DNA of 64,000 bases. Origin: Campylobacter sp. MIT 12-8780. Its GTDB lineage: Bacteria; Campylobacterota; Campylobacteria; Campylobacterales; Campylobacteraceae. Each line of letters starts with the position of its first letter. Position 1 is the first letter of the stretch. Below the pieces are notes generated by a model. It ran no database searches and was not told the DNA's origin. It worked only from the letters and a program-made list of their open reading frames with translations. The position numbers were made by a program, and so were the translations under genes. Shown here piece after piece: positions 16,392 through 25,240 of this stretch. The DNA lies in assembly GCF_006864535.1 (NCBI RefSeq), contig NZ_QHLL01000002.1, positions 182,180 to 246,179 of the forward strand, read 5' to 3'.

Positions 16392-17186
16392 TTATAGTAA
16401 AAGAGCTTCTTTCATGGCTTTGATTATGCTTGCATCTTTAGTCTCGTCTTTTAAATCAAAAAAGAGTTTAAAAGCAAAAATACCTTGCCATAAAAGCATA
16501 TCAAGTCCGTCTTTGCATTCAAGTTTGTTGTATTTGCAAAGCTGTAAAAAGGGTGTTTGCTTGCCATAAATCACCTCAAAAGCATATCGAGCTTTTTTGC
16601 AGAGTTCGTTAAGTAAATTTACTTCGCAAGGTAAGTTCTCATCTTTAAGTCCAGCTGAAGTAGTATTGATGATAAGATCGTATTCTTGCACTTTGAGTTT
16701 GTCATAAGTATAGTTTTCATAGTTTTGAAAATGAAGTAATTTTTCTTTTGAGCGATTTGCAACGCACACTTCAACGCCTTTTTGATCAAGCATAAAGGCT
16801 AAAGCCTTAGCTGTGCCACCAGCTCCTAAAATCAAGGCTTTTTTTATGGTTGTGAAATTTTCTATAGCCTTTAAAAAGCCTAAGCCATCGGTATTATAAG
16901 CATAAATTTGCTTTTCTTTGATAAGTAGAGTATTGGCTGAACCTATTTTTAAAGCAAGTTCATCCTTAAAATCAGCGATTTTTAAAGCTTCTTCTTTAAA
17001 GGGTAAGGTGATATTTGCTCCATAAAGCCCTAAAGCAAAAAGTGTATTTTTTAGTTCATTTTTATCACGCAAATGATAGCGAAGATACAAGCCATCAAGC
17101 TTTAAAGCTTTAATGGCGTTGTTGTGCATTCTAGGGGACTTTGAATGCACGATAGGATCGCCAATAACAGCTAAAAGACGTTTCAT
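16392..17186 (-). CDS. aroE: Shikimate dehydrogenase
   Basis: NADPH-dependent reduction of 3-dehydroshikimate in the chorismate pathway. 264 residues. GDPIVHSKSPRMHN at the N-terminus is the shikimate-binding serine motif; Lys in NITLPFKE is the catalytic base; ILGAGGTAKA is the nucleotide-binding loop; GLDMLLWQG lies near the C-terminus. It overlaps the SPOR gene by 4 bases and closes the run gatC to aroE, an order also found in C. jejuni (Cj0398-Cj0405). Confidence 0.96.
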   Translation of the reverse strand: MKRLLAVIGDPIVHSKSPRMHNNAIKALKLDGLYLRYHLRDKNELKNTLFALGLYGANITLPFKEEALKIADFKDELALKIGSANTLLIKEKQIYAYNTDGLGFLKAIENFTTIKKALILGAGGTAKALAFMLDQKGVEVCVANRSKEKLLHFQNYENYTYDKLKVQEYDLIINTTSAGLKDENLPCEVNLLNELCKKARYAFEVIYGKQTPFLQLCKYNKLECKDGLDMLLWQGIFAFKLFFDLKDETKDASIIKAMKEALLL

Positions 17187-17986
17187 TTTACTTGGAAAGT
17201 AAAGGCGTCTTTTTTGATCTTTTCCCTGATCTTGCTAAGTTCGGCGCTAAGTTCATCTTTTGAGAAAGGTCCTATAAGCACTCTTGTTACATCGTTATTA
17301 TTGACTTTTGTTTTATAAAGCTTATATTCATAGCCATTTTGCTTGATGAGGGCAAGTTCTTTTGACTTTGGATCAAACTTAGACACTGAAAAAATTTGTA
17401 TATAAGTCCCAGCACTAAGTTTGTCATCATTTGCTGTGGTTTTTACATCATCAAATAAGTCTTTAGGATCAGTAGCTGCTGGTTTTGGCTCAGTTTTTGG
17501 CTTTGTTGTAGTTGTAGGGCTTGATTGGGTTTTGCTTGGTGGTGTTGGTTTTTTCTCTTCGGCAGAGGGCTTTGCTGTCGTTTGGGCTGGTTCTTGTGGC
17601 AGGGTAGTTGGAATTTCTACCCTAGGTTCTTCTAAAGGTGGCATTGCAAAGCTTTGATTGGCTTCATTACCAGCACTTTCGTTTTGTTCAAGTCCTTGCA
17701 TTCTATCTCTTAAAGCTTGAAATTGATCATCTTCTATGGTTGAAGAGCTGATTGGAATTTGATCAAAAGTATTTGGACTTTGTTCGTTGCTTGGTTCGCT
17801 CGGAAAGATACTTTGAGAATTTTGCGCTTGGTTCGTGCTTTCATCGCTGTTAATGAGCTTCATCACTATCATTACAATCAAAAACAAGATAACAAGGGCG
17901 ATAACACGAAGCAGGATTTTTTTAATCTTTTCGCTTTTGTTGTTTTTATCCAAGATGAGATCATCAAAACTATTTTTATTCTCCAT
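17183..17986 (-). CDS. SPOR-domain membrane protein
   Basis: 267 residues. A short cytoplasmic N-terminus rich in charged residues (MENKNSFDDLILDKNNKSEK), one membrane helix (about 25-44), then a long low-complexity linker rich in Pro, Thr, Ser and Lys (about 100-180). The C-terminal SPOR domain (about 190-267) contains GTYIQIFSVSKFDP and TRVLIGPFSKDEL. SPOR domains bind denuded glycan strands at the division septum, so a cell-wall or division role is likely. ATG 17986 has AAAGGAG before it; the in-frame codon at 18049 lies inside the upstream gene. Confidence 0.85.
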   Translation of the reverse strand: MENKNSFDDLILDKNNKSEKIKKILLRVIALVILFLIVMIVMKLINSDESTNQAQNSQSIFPSEPSNEQSPNTFDQIPISSSTIEDDQFQALRDRMQGLEQNESAGNEANQSFAMPPLEEPRVEIPTTLPQEPAQTTAKPSAEEKKPTPPSKTQSSPTTTTKPKTEPKPAATDPKDLFDDVKTTANDDKLSAGTYIQIFSVSKFDPKSKELALIKQNGYEYKLYKTKVNNNDVTRVLIGPFSKDELSAELSKIREKIKKDAFTFQVK

Positions 17987-17999
17987 ATTTTTGCTCCTT

Positions 18000-18536
18000 T
18001 TACATATGTCTAGACCATGAAGAACCGCGTTCTTTGCGATATACTTCATAAGGTAAGATCATGATATTGTATTCTTTTGGCATATTTAAATTTGGAAATG
18101 CCCTCCATTCAGTTGGCATTTTGCTTGCAAAAAGCGAAGAAAGCTTTGAAGCAAGCTGGCAACCTTCTGTAAAGGTTGTATGCCCTTTATGCACATAAAG
18201 ATGCAAATGCCCAGGCGTTTTTGTTTTGTAAGCTGTAAAATTAATAAAGCCTTGCTCTCTTAAGATGAGTTGGGCTCTATGCCAGAATTTTTCAGCATTA
18301 AAACCATTGTAATCAAAGACTATATTTTCGACATGATTATCTCTCGTGATGAGATCGTGAGCAATGATAATCTTGCCTTCCATATGTTCTTTGATTAAAT
18401 TTGAAGTTAAAGGAGCATTAATTCTTTCAAATTTATTGAAAAAATATCTACCCCGATATTCAAATTTATTGATTATCTTATCCCGTTTTATAAAATAATG
18501 ATCGCTAATCATCTTAATCAGCGATAAATCACTCAT
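18000..18536 (-). CDS. DUF1882-domain protein of unknown function
   Basis: A 178-residue soluble protein restricted, as far as I know, to Campylobacter-like bacteria. It begins [19 protein letters not shown] and has [16 protein letters not shown] near the middle. Three close histidines in that segment could bind metal, but this is a guess. I chose the ATG 5 bases after the glyA stop rather than TTG 18545, which overlaps glyA. It matches the place of C. jejuni Cj0403, between glyA and the SPOR gene. No function is assigned. Confidence 0.8.
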   Translation of the reverse strand: MSDLSLIKMISDHYFIKRDKIINKFEYRGRYFFNKFERINAPLTSNLIKEHMEGKIIIAHDLITRDNHVENIVFDYNGFNAEKFWHRAQLILREQGFINFTAYKTKTPGHLHLYVHKGHTTFTEGCQLASKLSSLFASKMPTEWRAFPNLNMPKEYNIMILPYEVYRKERGSSWSRHM

Positions 18537-18541
18537 AGCAA

Positions 18542-19786
18542 TCAAAACATAGCCTTTGTATAGATGATAAATTGATGAGCTAGTTCTTTAAGCTCTTGTT
18601 TTACCTTAGCTTGTAAGGCGGTGTTGTTAATGTCATCTAAAACATCAGCAATTTTTTCTCCTACAAGCTCAATTTCTTGTTCTTTAAAGCCCCTTGCTGT
18701 AAGTGCTGGAGTGCCAAGTCTTAAGCCAGATGTGATAAATGGACTTCTTTTTTCACCTGGAACTGTATTTTTATTTGCTGTAATACCAGCGTTTCCAAGT
18801 GCTATATCAGCATCTTTTCCGCTAAACTCACGATCTAAAAAGCTCATTAATACAAGGTGATTATCTGTGCCATCACTTACGATTTTGTATTTTCTTGCCA
18901 TGAGTACTTGGGCTAATTTTTTTGCATTTTTAATGATTTGCTCGGCATATACTTTCCACTCAGGACTAAGATTAAACTTAAAGCCTACTGCTTTTGCAGC
19001 GATAACATGCATTAAAGGACCGCCTTGAATGCCTGGGAAAATGGCTGAGTTTATCTTTTTAGCAAGCTCTTCATCATTTGTCATGATAATACCGCCTCTT
19101 GGACCTCTTAAGGTTTTGTGCGTAGTTGAGCTTACTACATGAGCGTGAGGAAAAGGACTTGGATGAACCCCACCTACAACAAGCCCAGCAATATGGGCTA
19201 TATCAGCAAATAAATACGCCCCAACCTCATCAGCAATCTCTCTAAATTTAGCAAAGTCAATCACCCTTGCATACGCACTTGCACCACATACTATCATCTT
19301 AGGCTTTACTATGTGAGCGATTTGTCTTACTTTTTCATAATTTATACGCCCATCAAGTTCAACGCCGTAAAAAAAGCTCTCATAAACCTTGCCAGATGAG
19401 CTTACCTTAGCCCCATGTGTAAGGTGTCCGCCGTGGCTTAAATCCATACCTAAAATCTTGTCGCCAGGTTGAAGCAGTGCCATATACACGCCTTGATTTG
19501 CTTGTGAGCCTGAATTTGGCTGCACATTTGCATACTGACAATTAAAAAGCTTTTTGCAACGCTCTATAGCTATGTTTTCTATCTCATCAACAAATTCACA
19601 ACCACCATAATAACGCTTGCCAGGATAACCCTCAGCGTATTTGTTAGTAAGTATGCTACCCATAACCTCCATAACTTCAGGGAGGGTAAAATTCTCACTG
19701 GCTATCATCTCAAGATGATCGCATTGCCTAGTAAGTTCTTTGTTGGTAAGATCAAAAATTTCTTTGTCAAATTGCTCTAAACTCAT
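18542..19786 (-). CDS. glyA: Serine hydroxymethyltransferase
   Basis: PLP enzyme that converts serine and tetrahydrofolate to glycine and methylene-tetrahydrofolate. 414 residues, the usual length. Seen are the N-terminal [29 protein letters not shown], the PLP site [14 protein letters not shown], and [14 protein letters not shown] at the C-terminal part. Two bases separate it from lysS. It provides one-carbon units for the nearby biosynthetic steps. Confidence 0.97.
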   Translation of the reverse strand: MSLEQFDKEIFDLTNKELTRQCDHLEMIASENFTLPEVMEVMGSILTNKYAEGYPGKRYYGGCEFVDEIENIAIERCKKLFNCQYANVQPNSGSQANQGVYMALLQPGDKILGMDLSHGGHLTHGAKVSSSGKVYESFFYGVELDGRINYEKVRQIAHIVKPKMIVCGASAYARVIDFAKFREIADEVGAYLFADIAHIAGLVVGGVHPSPFPHAHVVSSTTHKTLRGPRGGIIMTNDEELAKKINSAIFPGIQGGPLMHVIAAKAVGFKFNLSPEWKVYAEQIIKNAKKLAQVLMARKYKIVSDGTDNHLVLMSFLDREFSGKDADIALGNAGITANKNTVPGEKRSPFITSGLRLGTPALTARGFKEQEIELVGEKIADVLDDINNTALQAKVKQELKELAHQFIIYTKAMF

Positions 19787-19788
19787 TT

Positions 19789-21288
19789 TTACTCCTTGAT
19801 TTCTGTTTTTAAAGGACGCATAGCTGGGAAAAGTATGACATCGCGTATTGATTTTTTGTTGCTTAAAAGCATAACAAGCCTATCTATGCCTATGCCCTCA
19901 CCTGCTGTTGGCGGCATAGCATAGCCTAAAGCCTGCACAAAATCCTCATCCATCTCGCAAGCTTCATCATCACCTGCTTTTTTTGCTTCTATTTGTTTTA
20001 AAAATCTCTCATATTGATCCAAAGGATCATTAAGCTCATTAAAGCCATTGGCAAATTCTTTACCAGCGATGAAAAGCTCAAACCTTTCAGCAATTTGTGT
20101 GTCTTCATCACTTCTTCTTGAAAGTGGGCTTATGGAAATTGGAAAATGCGTGATAAAAGTTGGATTGATGAGCTTACTTTCTACATAATGATCAAAAAGC
20201 TCAGCTTGCAAATAGCCTAAATCAAGCTTTTCATTGGCTTCAAAGCCATCTTGTTTAAGTTTGGCTAGAATTTTTTCCTTATCATTAATGAGGGTTTCAT
20301 CTAAATTGCCATATTTTTTCAAGGCGTCTTTATAGCTTATCCTCTCAAAAGGCTTTGAAAAATCGATAATTTGCTCATCATATTCAAGCTTAGTGCTTAA
20401 ATTTAGCTCTTTTAAAAGCAAAGCAAAAAGTTCTTCAGTTAAGTTCATCAAATCCTCATAATTATGATACGCCCAGTAAAACTCTATGGAAGTAAACTCA
20501 GGATTATGCGTAAGATCCATGCCCTCATTTCTAAAACAACGATTGATCTCAAAAACAGCCTCAAATCCCCCTACAACAAGTCTTTTTAGATAAAGTTCAG
20601 GGGCTATTCTTAAAAAACGCTCTACGCCTAAGGCATTATGATGAGTGATAAAAGGCTTTGCATTTGCCCCACCAGCAATAGGGTGCATCATAGGGGTTTC
20701 AACCTCCAAAAAGCCTTTGTTTTCAAAAAAATGGCGGATTAAAGAGATGATTTTTGAACGCAAGATAAAGTCTTTTCGCACCTCAGCATTCATAATCATA
20801 TCAAGGTATCTTTTGCGGTATCTTTGCTCTATATCAGTTAAGCCATGAAATTTCTCAGGTAAAGGCGTGATAGCCTTAGCAGCAAGCTCTAGCGTATCAA
20901 CATGCAAGCTAAACTCGCCAGTTTTAGTCACAAAAGGATAACCTTTAACAAGGATTATATCGCCTACTTCAAGGTTTTTTTTGATGAGATTATAATACTC
21001 TTCACCCAAGCCATCTTTATTAAAATAAATTTGAATGCGATCAAGCTCATCTTCTATGTGAGCAAAAACAGACTTTCCAGCTATCCTTAAAAGCTTTAAA
21101 CGACCGCTTATTACGACTTTTTGGCTCTCATCTCTGCCCTCTTGGCTTTCTTTAACATAAGCAAATTTTTCTTTAAATTCGCTTATATTCAACTCTTTTT
21201 TAAGAAAGTGAGGATAAGGATTGATCCCATTTTTTCGTAGCTCTTCAGCCTTAGCTATCCTTTGTTGTTCTAAAACATTATCAAACAT
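19789..21288 (-). CDS. lysS: Lysyl-tRNA synthetase (class II)
   Basis: Charges tRNA-Lys. About 499 residues: an N-terminal OB-fold anticodon domain (about 55-140, [20 protein letters not shown]) and a class II catalytic core with motif 1 ([17 protein letters not shown]), motif 2 ([15 protein letters not shown]) and motif 3 ([11 protein letters not shown]). The chosen ATG ([13 protein letters not shown]) overlaps the fur stop as TAATG. The in-frame codon at 21315 would extend 9 residues into fur and is less likely. Confidence 0.96.
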   Translation of the reverse strand: MFDNVLEQQRIAKAEELRKNGINPYPHFLKKELNISEFKEKFAYVKESQEGRDESQKVVISGRLKLLRIAGKSVFAHIEDELDRIQIYFNKDGLGEEYYNLIKKNLEVGDIILVKGYPFVTKTGEFSLHVDTLELAAKAITPLPEKFHGLTDIEQRYRKRYLDMIMNAEVRKDFILRSKIISLIRHFFENKGFLEVETPMMHPIAGGANAKPFITHHNALGVERFLRIAPELYLKRLVVGGFEAVFEINRCFRNEGMDLTHNPEFTSIEFYWAYHNYEDLMNLTEELFALLLKELNLSTKLEYDEQIIDFSKPFERISYKDALKKYGNLDETLINDKEKILAKLKQDGFEANEKLDLGYLQAELFDHYVESKLINPTFITHFPISISPLSRRSDEDTQIAERFELFIAGKEFANGFNELNDPLDQYERFLKQIEAKKAGDDEACEMDEDFVQALGYAMPPTAGEGIGIDRLVMLLSNKKSIRDVILFPAMRPLKTEIKE

Positions 21289-21755
21289 TAAAATTTCACT
21301 TTGTTTTGGTTGCAATCCTCACAAATTCCATAAAGCTGCATTAAATGCCCAGTAAGCTTAAATTTATGCTCTTTGGCAATGAGGGCTTGTTGTCTTTCTA
21401 CGGTTGGATTTTCAAATTCGACTATTTTGCCACAATTTTTACAGATAAGGTGATCGTGGTGAGGTTTGTTAGCAAGTTCAAATTTCTTTCCAGCTGTACC
21501 AAAAGAGATGGAAGTAACAATCTCGGCTTCTTCAAGTAAATTTAAGGTTCTATAAACCGTTGCTATACCGATATTTAAATCCGGTTCTTTGGCTTTTACT
21601 TCCATATATAGAGCTTCAGGTGTGTAGTGCATATCACTATGATAGAGAATTTTTAATACAACTTCTCTTTGTCTTGTGTATTTAAGTCCGCTTTCTTTCA
21701 AAATCTTTTTAAATTTCTCGAGCAAAGCATCATACTCTATGTTTTCGATAAACAT
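21288..21755 (-). CDS. fur: Ferric uptake regulator Fur
   Basis: Iron-responsive repressor. 155 residues. The winged-helix DNA-binding part (about 1-95) contains [17 protein letters not shown] and [14 protein letters not shown], with the recognition helix. The dimerisation part contains [16 protein letters not shown] and GICEDCNQ, giving the two CxxC zinc-holding pairs. It is transcribed with cvpA upstream and lysS downstream, so it probably lacks a private promoter, as in C. jejuni. PerR also shares this fold, but the neighbour order favours Fur. Confidence 0.94.
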   Translation of the reverse strand: MFIENIEYDALLEKFKKILKESGLKYTRQREVVLKILYHSDMHYTPEALYMEVKAKEPDLNIGIATVYRTLNLLEEAEIVTSISFGTAGKKFELANKPHHDHLICKNCGKIVEFENPTVERQQALIAKEHKFKLTGHLMQLYGICEDCNQNKVKF

Positions 21756-21770
21756 TGTTTTTCTCCTTAA

Positions 21771-22319
21771 TTAGTTTGTTTTTGTATCATTGGTGTCAAA
21801 ACTTTGACTTACGCTTTCAATACCTGCTTTTACTGAAGGTGCATTCATGATAAAAGCACCGGTTTGTTCAAGCAAAGGTAAAGTATAGCTTCCTTGAGTA
21901 AATTTGCGTAAGTTTTGATCTAGAAAATCTATCCTGCCGATACAAAAAAGCAAGATTGCAAAAATCAAAAAAACTTTCGCACTTCCAAAAAGAAACCCTC
22001 CTATTCGGTCTAAAATTCCCAAACCACTGAGTTTAATCAGCTTTGATACCACACTTCCTATAATCAGACAAAGTATCCAAAAGATAAGTAAAACTGCTAA
22101 AAAGCCAATGAAAACGGCTAAGTCTTGATTTTGAATTTGATAAAAGCTTTTATCGATAAAAGCAGCTGCTTCTTGAGAGTATCTTGATGCGACAAGCACG
22201 CCACCCACAACGCCTAAAAGCCCAAAAAATTCTTTTACAAGTCCATTAACAATACCCTTAAGTCCTAAGATAATGGTAAAAGCAATGATAAATACATCAA
22301 ACCAATAAATATGACTCAT
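21771..22319 (-). CDS. cvpA: CvpA-family membrane protein
   Basis: 182 residues with four hydrophobic helices (about 5-22, 28-45, 65-88, 105-125) and a polar C-terminal tail. YWFDVFIIAFTIILGLKGIVNGLVKEFFGLLG is interrupted here only for length: the segment from residue 4 is the recognisable CvpA start. CvpA proteins affect colicin V production and envelope resistance in E. coli; the molecular role is unknown. It lies between gatC and fur, 11 and 15 bases from them. Confidence 0.85.
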   Translation of the reverse strand: MSHIYWFDVFIIAFTIILGLKGIVNGLVKEFFGLLGVVGGVLVASRYSQEAAAFIDKSFYQIQNQDLAVFIGFLAVLLIFWILCLIIGSVVSKLIKLSGLGILDRIGGFLFGSAKVFLIFAILLFCIGRIDFLDQNLRKFTQGSYTLPLLEQTGAFIMNAPSVKAGIESVSQSFDTNDTKTN

Positions 22320-22330
22320 TTATCCCTCTA

Positions 22331-22618
22331 TTATTCTATAATTTTTGGCACTATAAAAAAGCCATCTTGACATGATGGAGCGTGCGCAAACACTGCATCA
22401 ATAACCTGTGAAGACTTTACTTCATCTTGTCTAAAAGGCGTTGCAGCTTCGATTACGCTTGTTGTGCCTTGTATAGAATCAAGTTCAAGTTCGTTTAAAA
22501 TTTCAACAAAGCTTACGATCTCGCTCAGTTGTTCTATGGTTTCATTTTGTTTTTCAGTTGCTATTTCTAAGGCACTGAGCTTTTCAAGTTTATGGAGCAA
22601 TTCATTATCTATTTTCAT
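22331..22618 (-). CDS. gatC: Asp/Glu-tRNA amidotransferase subunit C
   Basis: Small subunit of GatCAB, which converts Glu-tRNA(Gln) and Asp-tRNA(Asn) to the amide forms. 95 residues with the typical layout: helix LLHKLEKLSALEIATEKQ, then SEIVSFVEILNELELDS, then TPFRQDEVKSSQ and a C-terminal FFIVPKIIE. I chose ATG 22618 over TTG 22636. gatA and gatB are not in the window. It is the first gene of the long minus-strand operon that runs to aroE. Confidence 0.93.
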   Translation of the reverse strand: MKIDNELLHKLEKLSALEIATEKQNETIEQLSEIVSFVEILNELELDSIQGTTSVIEAATPFRQDEVKSSQVIDAVFAHAPSCQDGFFIVPKIIE

Positions 22619-22649
22619 AAGCAAACCTAAAATCAATATTTTCCTTATA

Positions 22650-22655
22650 ATTATA
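22650..22655 (-). promoter_or_regulatory. Extended -10 box (TGCTATAAT) for the gatC-aroE operon
   Basis: On the minus strand TGCTATAAT, a full extended -10 motif, lies about 30 bases before the gatC ATG. With no other clear promoter between gatC and aroE and gaps of 15 bases or less up to the SPOR gene, this probably drives most of that gene run, fur included. Confidence 0.6.
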
Positions 22656-22700
22656 GCACAAAATTATCAAAATTTTAGGATATTTGTAATTTTTTAATGC

Positions 22701-22706
22701 TACAAT
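22701..22706 (+). promoter_or_regulatory. -10 box (TACAAT) for the 22738-25220 operon
   Basis: TACAAT follows AATTTTTTAATGC and lies 32 bases before the ATG at 22738; AAAGGAAAAA follows as ribosome-binding site. Back to back with the gatC promoter in a 119-base divergent gap. Confidence 0.5.
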
Positions 22707-22737
22707 TATGTTTTATTTTTAAGTTTAAAGGAAAAAT

Positions 22738-23301
22738 ATGGCTTTAAAAGATGATATAAAAGCGATCAAAACGGGTTTAAGCACCGAAGAACAGATGATC
22801 GAAAACTTCATTAAAGGCGAACGATTTTTTAAAAAATACAAGTATTATATCCTGGCTTTAGTGCTTGCATTGGTGGTTTATTTTGTTTATGATTATGCAA
22901 GTGGGGTGATTCATGAAAAAAACACAAAAGCAAATAATGAAATTTATGCAAATTTAATGCAAGATCCAAACAATACCCAAAATCTTGACTTGCTTAAAGA
23001 AAAAAACGCAAATTTGTATGCTTTGTTTTTACTCGCCCATGAAAAAGATATGAGTGATTTTGAAACAAGATTTGCAGAGCTTGAAAAGCTAAAGCTTGAT
23101 CCTTTGTTAATCTCGATTTTAAAATCAGATTTAAATAATAGCACTTTTTTAAGAAATTATAACAAGCTTTTACAAGCTTTTGAACTGCTTGAAGAAGGCA
23201 AGATAGAACAAGCTCAGCTTTTGCTTGCTCAAATTCCAACGACTTCTGAGCTAAGAGGATTGGCAAATAATTTTAAGCACTATAAAGGCATAAAGCAATG
23301 A
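22738..23301 (+). CDS. Single-pass membrane protein, tetratricopeptide-like
   Basis: 187 residues. A short cytoplasmic N-terminus (MALKDDIKAIKTGLSTEEQM), one membrane helix (about 38-57, YYILALVLALVVYFVYDYA), then a helical periplasmic region. The layout resembles the YfgM/TPR_21 type of membrane-anchored protein that accompanies BamB-like proteins, and the next gene is a lipoprotein that could be a partner. Matches C. jejuni Cj0397c by position. The TPR character is inferred from helical periodicity, not a clear motif. Overlaps the next gene by 4 bases. Confidence 0.75.
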   Translation: MALKDDIKAIKTGLSTEEQMIENFIKGERFFKKYKYYILALVLALVVYFVYDYASGVIHEKNTKANNEIYANLMQDPNNTQNLDLLKEKNANLYALFLLAHEKDMSDFETRFAELEKLKLDPLLISILKSDLNNSTFLRNYNKLLQAFELLEEGKIEQAQLLLAQIPTTSELRGLANNFKHYKGIKQ

Positions 23302-24293
23302 AAAGCTTTCTTTTAGCTTTAAGTTTTGTTTTGTTCTTTACGGCTTGTGGAACGAAGCGGCAGTATTTTGAACCAGAAAGTATAGAGGCAAAATTAAGCT
23401 ATGATGAAAAACTAAGATCAAGCATTATAGATAAAAATTTAAATTATGCAAAATTACGCAACAATCAAGTTCTTGACGCAAACGGCGTCATTGAAAATTT
23501 CAAGCTTGAAAAAGGTTATGAGCTTTTAAAATATGAAGCAGGCGAGTTTGTCATTGCAGATGCGAACGGAAATTTAAAGATTATTGATGAAGCAGGCGAA
23601 GAGCTTTATGCGCATAAGTTTAGTGCTGCTGTTTTAAGTGTGGCTTTAGAAGGTGATGATTTGGCTCTTGTTTTGGCTGATAATACGCTTATTTTAGCCA
23701 ACCGAAGTTTAGGTATAAAAATGAGTCAAGCTTTAACCCCAGCACTTGCACAAGATTCACGCGTTGTAGCACCGTATTTTTTATCAAGCATTATTGTGTA
23801 TCCAAGTTTAGATGGCAAACTTAATATCGTTGATAAAAGCACGCAAAAGATCATCAGAAGCGTAGTTGTAAGCAGTGAGGATTTTTTTAATAACATCATT
23901 TATTTTGAAATTTTTCACGATAAAATGATCGCTGCCACAGCAAAAAAGATCGTTGTGGTAAGTGCTGAAAATACTTATTCTTTAGATGAAGATATTAAGA
24001 ATGTGGATTTTGCGGACGATTTTATTTTTATCTTTGCGAAAAATGGTAACATTATCAAAACAGATTTGACTTTACAAAAGCTTGTTGAAAAAAAATTTAA
24101 ATTCGCGATTTATAATGAGAGTGAAATATATAATAAGCACTTATATGTTTTTGAAAAAACCGGCTATTTGATAAAAAGTGATTTAAACCTTGAAAATGTG
24201 AAAGTTTATAGGCTTAAAGGTGCGGTTGATGAGAAAGCTTTTATGAAGGAAGGTAGATTTTATTATTCTAATAAAATTTTAGATTTGTTATGA
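23298..24293 (+). CDS. Putative lipoprotein, possible beta-propeller (BamB-like)
   Basis: 331 residues. Signal peptide MKSFLLALSFVLFFTACG with a lipobox ending at Cys17. The body shows repeating strand patterns such as VIADANGNLKIIDEAGEELY, LVLADNTLILANRS and LDGKLNIVDKSTQKI, spaced 40-45 residues apart, which suggests a beta-propeller like that of BamB. Together with the upstream membrane protein this recalls the YfgM-BamB pair that assists outer-membrane protein assembly, an inference from architecture only. Equivalent in order to C. jejuni Cj0396c. Confidence 0.75.
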   Translation: MKSFLLALSFVLFFTACGTKRQYFEPESIEAKLSYDEKLRSSIIDKNLNYAKLRNNQVLDANGVIENFKLEKGYELLKYEAGEFVIADANGNLKIIDEAGEELYAHKFSAAVLSVALEGDDLALVLADNTLILANRSLGIKMSQALTPALAQDSRVVAPYFLSSIIVYPSLDGKLNIVDKSTQKIIRSVVVSSEDFFNNIIYFEIFHDKMIAATAKKIVVVSAENTYSLDEDIKNVDFADDFIFIFAKNGNIIKTDLTLQKLVEKKFKFAIYNESEIYNKHLYVFEKTGYLIKSDLNLENVKVYRLKGAVDEKAFMKEGRFYYSNKILDLL

Positions 24294-24604
24294 TAGAAGA
24301 ATTTTGTGATTACTTGGGGCTTAAGTATATAAAAAGTATCGATTTAAGCCAGCTAAGTAAAAAAAGAGTATATCGCTGTGCTTTAGCAAGCGAGTTTAAA
24401 GATGAAGATACCCTTGTTTTTTCAAACTCAGCTCAGGCAAGATTTGTTTGCAAAGACGCTTTGTTTTTATTTGAACTTAAATTAAAACTTATCCAGCATT
24501 ATCAACACATTCAAAATTGTATTATTTTTATCAAAGCGCCTTTATGCTCAAAAGCAAAAAAGCTACTTGATGAAAGGCAGATAAAACACTATGCTTTTGT
24601 GTGA
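24290..24604 (+). CDS. Hypothetical protein (104 aa)
   Basis: A small soluble protein starting MIEEFCDYLGLKYIKSIDLS. No recognised motif; three cysteines (6, 27 and 60 approx.) are scattered. It overlaps the lipoprotein gene (ATGA) and overlaps coaX by 14 bases, so it is firmly within the operon and likely translated. C. jejuni has an unnamed gene (Cj0395c) in the same place. No function is assigned. Confidence 0.75.
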   Translation: MIEEFCDYLGLKYIKSIDLSQLSKKRVYRCALASEFKDEDTLVFSNSAQARFVCKDALFLFELKLKLIQHYQHIQNCIIFIKAPLCSKAKKLLDERQIKHYAFV

Positions 24605-25220
24605 TATAGGCAACTCAAGTGCGAGCTTTTTAGATGATAATAAATACCACAGCCTTAGCCTTGATGAGTTTGTGAATTTTCAAAGTGAAAAGAAGGTTTT
24701 TTATATTAGCGTTAATGATAGGCTTAAAGAGCTTATAAAACAAAAATCTCATTTTGTCAATCTTGAGCCTTATTTTAAATTTGACACTATTTATAAGGGC
24801 TTAGGCATTGATAGAATCGCTGCTTGTTATACTATAGAAGATGGTGTAGTCGTTGATGCAGGTAGTGCCATAAGTGTAGATATAATGTCAAATCGTATGC
24901 ACTTAGGAGGCTTTATCCTGCCCGGTATTGCAAGCTATAGAAAAGCTTATGCTGAAATTTCTCCACGTTTAAAATGCGAGCTAAACACTCAACTTCGCTT
25001 AGATGCCTTTCCGCAACGAACTATTGATGCTTTAAGTTATGGGGTATTTAAAGGAATTTGCTTGCTTATAGAAAATGCTACGCACCAGCAAAAGCTTTAT
25101 TTTACCGGTGGAGACGGGCAGTTTTTGGCGAATTTTTTTGAAAAGGCGATTTATGATAAATTACTTGTATTTAGAGGAATGAAAAAGGTTATTGAGGAAA
25201 ACCCGCAGCTTTTGTATTAA
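24591..25220 (+). CDS. coaX: Type III pantothenate kinase
   Basis: Phosphorylates pantothenate in the first step of coenzyme A synthesis. 209 residues of the actin-like fold: LLCDIGNSSASF (phosphate 1), GLGIDRIAACYTI, VVDAGSAISVDIM (phosphate 2, with Asp and Ser) and YFTGGDGQFLA. It is a little shorter than most CoaX (about 240-260) but all four motifs are present. The start overlaps the upstream gene by 14 bases. Confidence 0.93.
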   Translation: MLLCDIGNSSASFLDDNKYHSLSLDEFVNFQSEKKVFYISVNDRLKELIKQKSHFVNLEPYFKFDTIYKGLGIDRIAACYTIEDGVVVDAGSAISVDIMSNRMHLGGFILPGIASYRKAYAEISPRLKCELNTQLRLDAFPQRTIDALSYGVFKGICLLIENATHQQKLYFTGGDGQFLANFFEKAIYDKLLVFRGMKKVIEENPQLLY

Positions 25221-25240
25221 AAAAATGATAAGGAAAAAAA